Positions 18,220 to 20,728 of a stretch of 20,728 nt of DNA are shown piece by piece; position 1 is the first letter of the stretch, and the number at the start of each line of letters is the position of its first letter. Location of the stretch: IMG/VR virus record IMGVR_UViG_3300042504_003161, positions 1 through 20,728 of that record; one strand, written 5' to 3'. The stretch is from a virus. Below the pieces are notes generated by a model. It had not been told where the DNA came from, searched no databases, and was given only the letters and a program-made list of their open reading frames with translations. A program made the translations under genes and the position numbers.

Positions 18220-20728
18220 ATGGCAAGAAAAATTTTAGTAGAAACACATTATACATTTACACCATCGACTAAGACCTTGGTGATTCCAAAGGCAATCCCA
18301 CGAGAGAGACTGCTTTTAATTACAAACGTTACCCAAAATCAGGTAATTTATAACTTCTCTGACCCTTCACTTAATGCAACATCTTATGTTTCATTAGAGG
18401 CAAATGGTGTCGAGACCACGACCATCGTTTTTGCATATAATACAGCAGCGATGTTGTCTACAGATAAAATTTCAATCACATTGGATGAGGTGGATGAATC
18501 ATTTACTCCATCAGAAACAATGTTGGATCCAACAAATAAGCTTAGAGTAACTCAGCCACAAGCCCTTATCGATACAGACTTTGAATATGGAACACAGATT
18601 TCAAAGTGGGAAAACTTAGCTCTCTACAACAACAAGCCTTTTGCTTACGCATCTCCAACTCCAATTGCAAATATTGGATCAATTACTTACGGCTTGGGAA
18701 CAAACGTTGTAACCGTAGCATTAACTTCAGGAGTTGGTCCAAATAACGGAGACCCTATTTCTGTACAAGATACATTTGCTCCAGCAGCAAACGGTAACTT
18801 TGTTATAGAGTCTGGTGGAGGAACAAATACATTTACTTATACAGCCTCTTCAAAAAATACCCAGTCTAACCTAACAAATATTCTAGACACAAATAAAACA
18901 GCAATTTATAGAGCTACAGTATTTAGTGGCGCAAGAATTGGATTTATTCCAACATTAAGCTATTCTACTAATAGAATTAACGTTACTACTACAGTAGACC
19001 ACGGACTAGCAATTGGAAACGAAATTGTTGTTAAGGGATCAACATCTACAACAAATCCACCAAACGGTAACTTTGTTGTTGCAACAGTTCTTAGCCCAAC
19101 ACAGTTTGTGTATTACGCAAATAACATTCCAACAGGAACACTAGGAGGACCAACAGAAATTTATGTTAGACCTCAAGGTGTTTTCTTGCATAGACCAGCA
19201 GACGGCGGAGTAATTTTTGGTACTCAAGCTGGTTCTAACTACGGAGAAGCATATCGTCAAACAAGACGTTATTTTAGATATCAATCTGGTAAGGGCATTC
19301 AAATGTCTTCAGGAACAATTCTAAAGCCATACGCAGGTATTGACTCAATTACTTCATCTGGAACAACTGTAACTGTTGTTACAAAAGAAAAGCACTGTAT
19401 CCAGCCAGGAACTATAGTAAAAATTGGTGGTGCTGATCAATCAGCATACAATGGAACATTTACTGTAAACGATATTCTAGGATACAATAGATTCTCATAT
19501 ACAGCTCTATCTACACCATCAAGCAATATTGCAACTGGTAACGTATTTGCTTCTATTGAAGCATGGTACGGATGTCAAAATAGACTTGGTATGTTTGATG
19601 AGCAAAACGGAGTATTTTTTGAGTATGACGGAACAAAGCTTTATGCAGTTCGTAGAAGCTCAACAACTCAACTTTCTGGAAGAATTAACGTAACTAATGG
19701 TTCAGACGTTGTTGTTCAATCACTTAGCGAACAACCAACATATTTTAGTAAGCAGTTAATTCCAGGAGATACAATTGTAATTAGAGGACAATCTTACAGA
19801 ATTACTTCGATTACAAATGATATTGAAATGAATATCTCTCCTGCATATAGAGGAGCAACAGCTTCACTATGTATTTACTCAAAGACAATTGATACAAGAA
19901 TTCCTCAAGATCAATTTAACATGGACAAGGCAGATGGAACAGGACCTTCACAATATACAATGGACCTTTCTAAGATGCAGATGTTCTATATCGACTATAC
20001 ATGGTATGGAGCAGGATTTATCCGTTGGGGTGTAAGAGGTCCAAAGGGTAACATTATTTATTTGCACAGAATGCAAAACAATAACGTTAACACTGAAGCG
20101 TATATGCGCTCTGGTAACCTTCCAGGTAGATATTCTTCAACTACAAACCCTCCTTTTACAAGCCTAACAGATACAGTATTGACTACTGGCACATCTTTGC
20201 CAGTAAAAGATACATCAAGATTCCCTAGCTCTGGAACCTTGGTTGTTAGAAATACAACACAGGTTGAGTATGTAAATTATTCTGGTAAAACAGCAACATC
20301 ATTTACTGGTTTAACTCGTGCAAAGCTTGGTGCACAAAACGTAGCAATTACTATTGGAAGCGGACAAAATAGAGGAAATATCACACTTGGTGCTGATACC
20401 GCAAAAATTCAGGTTGGTATGAGAGTTGTTGGTTCAGAATATCCAGACGAGACATTTGTATCAGCAATTAACTACGACACAGGAGCAATTACATTTAGCC
20501 AGCCAGTAGCTGCAGCTAACTCTGCTTTCTCAGCAATTCCAATGGGATCAGATGTTCCTCTACAGTTTACCTATGATGCACAGTCACCTGCATGTGTTGA
20601 GTTAGCTTTTCCAACATTTGCAGCAACTATTTCACACTGGGGAACATCGGTAATTATGGATGGACAGTATGATGAAGATAAGTCTCTTATCTTTACATAT
20701 GGACAGAGAACTGCAACAACAGTTCCAT
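18220..20728 (+). CDS. Large tail/structural protein, C-terminus outside the window
   Basis: ATG at 18220 with AGGAG 9 bases upstream; the frame is open to the window end, giving 836 residues of an unfinished protein beginning MARKILVETHYTF. Three tandem beta domains can be seen at about 160-230, 245-310 and 375-450, each with a pattern of V-x-V-T...G..I.V.G...NG.F.V......F.Y.A, as in Ig-like or adhesion domains of phage structural proteins. A later segment (about 590-640) has an aromatic-rich YIDYTWYGAGFIRWGVRG. It follows the fibre genes in the same operon and is likely part of the tail tip, a spike or another virion component. Not recognised more precisely. Confidence 0.75.
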   Translation, partial: MARKILVETHYTFTPSTKTLVIPKAIPRERLLLITNVTQNQVIYNFSDPSLNATSYVSLEANGVETTTIVFAYNTAAMLSTDKISITLDEVDESFTPSETMLDPTNKLRVTQPQALIDTDFEYGTQISKWENLALYNNKPFAYASPTPIANIGSITYGLGTNVVTVALTSGVGPNNGDPISVQDTFAPAANGNFVIESGGGTNTFTYTASSKNTQSNLTNILDTNKTAIYRATVFSGARIGFIPTLSYSTNRINVTTTVDHGLAIGNEIVVKGSTSTTNPPNGNFVVATVLSPTQFVYYANNIPTGTLGGPTEIYVRPQGVFLHRPADGGVIFGTQAGSNYGEAYRQTRRYFRYQSGKGIQMSSGTILKPYAGIDSITSSGTTVTVVTKEKHCIQPGTIVKIGGADQSAYNGTFTVNDILGYNRFSYTALSTPSSNIATGNVFASIEAWYGCQNRLGMFDEQNGVFFEYDGTKLYAVRRSSTTQLSGRINVTNGSDVVVQSLSEQPTYFSKQLIPGDTIVIRGQSYRITSITNDIEMNISPAYRGATASLCIYSKTIDTRIPQDQFNMDKADGTGPSQYTMDLSKMQMFYIDYTWYGAGFIRWGVRGPKGNIIYLHRMQNNNVNTEAYMRSGNLPGRYSSTTNPPFTSLTDTVLTTGTSLPVKDTSRFPSSGTLVVRNTTQVEYVNYSGKTATSFTGLTRAKLGAQNVAITIGSGQNRGNITLGADTAKIQVGMRVVGSEYPDETFVSAINYDTGAITFSQPVAAANSAFSAIPMGSDVPLQFTYDAQSPACVELAFPTFAATISHWGTSVIMDGQYDEDKSLIFTYGQRTATTVP

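Overview
This window looks like part of an AT-rich, tailed double-stranded DNA phage genome, or a prophage or metagenomic phage contig. The evidence is a long run of tail and fibre genes with almost no gaps, a holin-like protein, a secreted lysozyme-fold protein, a phage-type single-chain ribonucleotide reductase, and many very small overlapping genes. The host cannot be read directly. Two apparently leaderless genes, repeated Crp/GlxR-type palindromes (TGTGA-N6-TCACA) and cobalamin-dependent nucleotide reduction would fit an AT-rich actinobacterium, but this is inference with low confidence. No tRNA, integrase, CRISPR array or insertion sequence was found.

Left arm (1-2400, all genes on the minus strand). 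At least ten tiny genes (37-70 aa where complete; the first is cut by the window edge) lie in four short operons. Genes within an operon mostly overlap as TAATG or ATGA. Each operon has the same upstream design: a -10 box TAnnnT, a TGTCAG box exactly 10 bases upstream of it, and farther upstream a Crp-like palindrome whose distance to TGTCAG is 29, 39 or 49 bases, i.e. steps of one DNA turn. Between the operons lie DnaA boxes (986-1047) and four copies of TGTC-N5-GACACGCC (434-545 and 1079-1097). This arm looks like an early or regulatory region and may contain a replication origin.

Middle (2400-4480). A strong SigA-like promoter (2531-2560) starts a plus-strand unit: a 31-aa membrane peptide, deoxyribose-phosphate aldolase (deoC), a 36-aa zinc-ribbon-like protein, an HNH endonuclease that looks leaderless, and an unknown 100-aa protein. 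A convergent 60-aa minus-strand gene shares its last bases with the unit.

Minus-strand unit 7171-4640. A TTGACA/TACTAT promoter drives an exported lysozyme/transglycosylase-like protein, a small Cys protein, a GT61-like glycosyltransferase and three small proteins, ending at an AT-rich hairpin.

Right arm (7194-20728, all plus). A GT4-type glycosyltransferase and an adenosylcobalamin-dependent ribonucleotide reductase are followed by a holin-like protein with an EF-hand-like loop and a terminator. Then come six tail, baseplate or fibre genes, including a 1680-aa fibre with ten copies of a two-histidine repeat. The last gene runs off the window. The two glycosyltransferases could modify virion or host glycans, and the aldolase and reductase both act on deoxyribose metabolism during infection.
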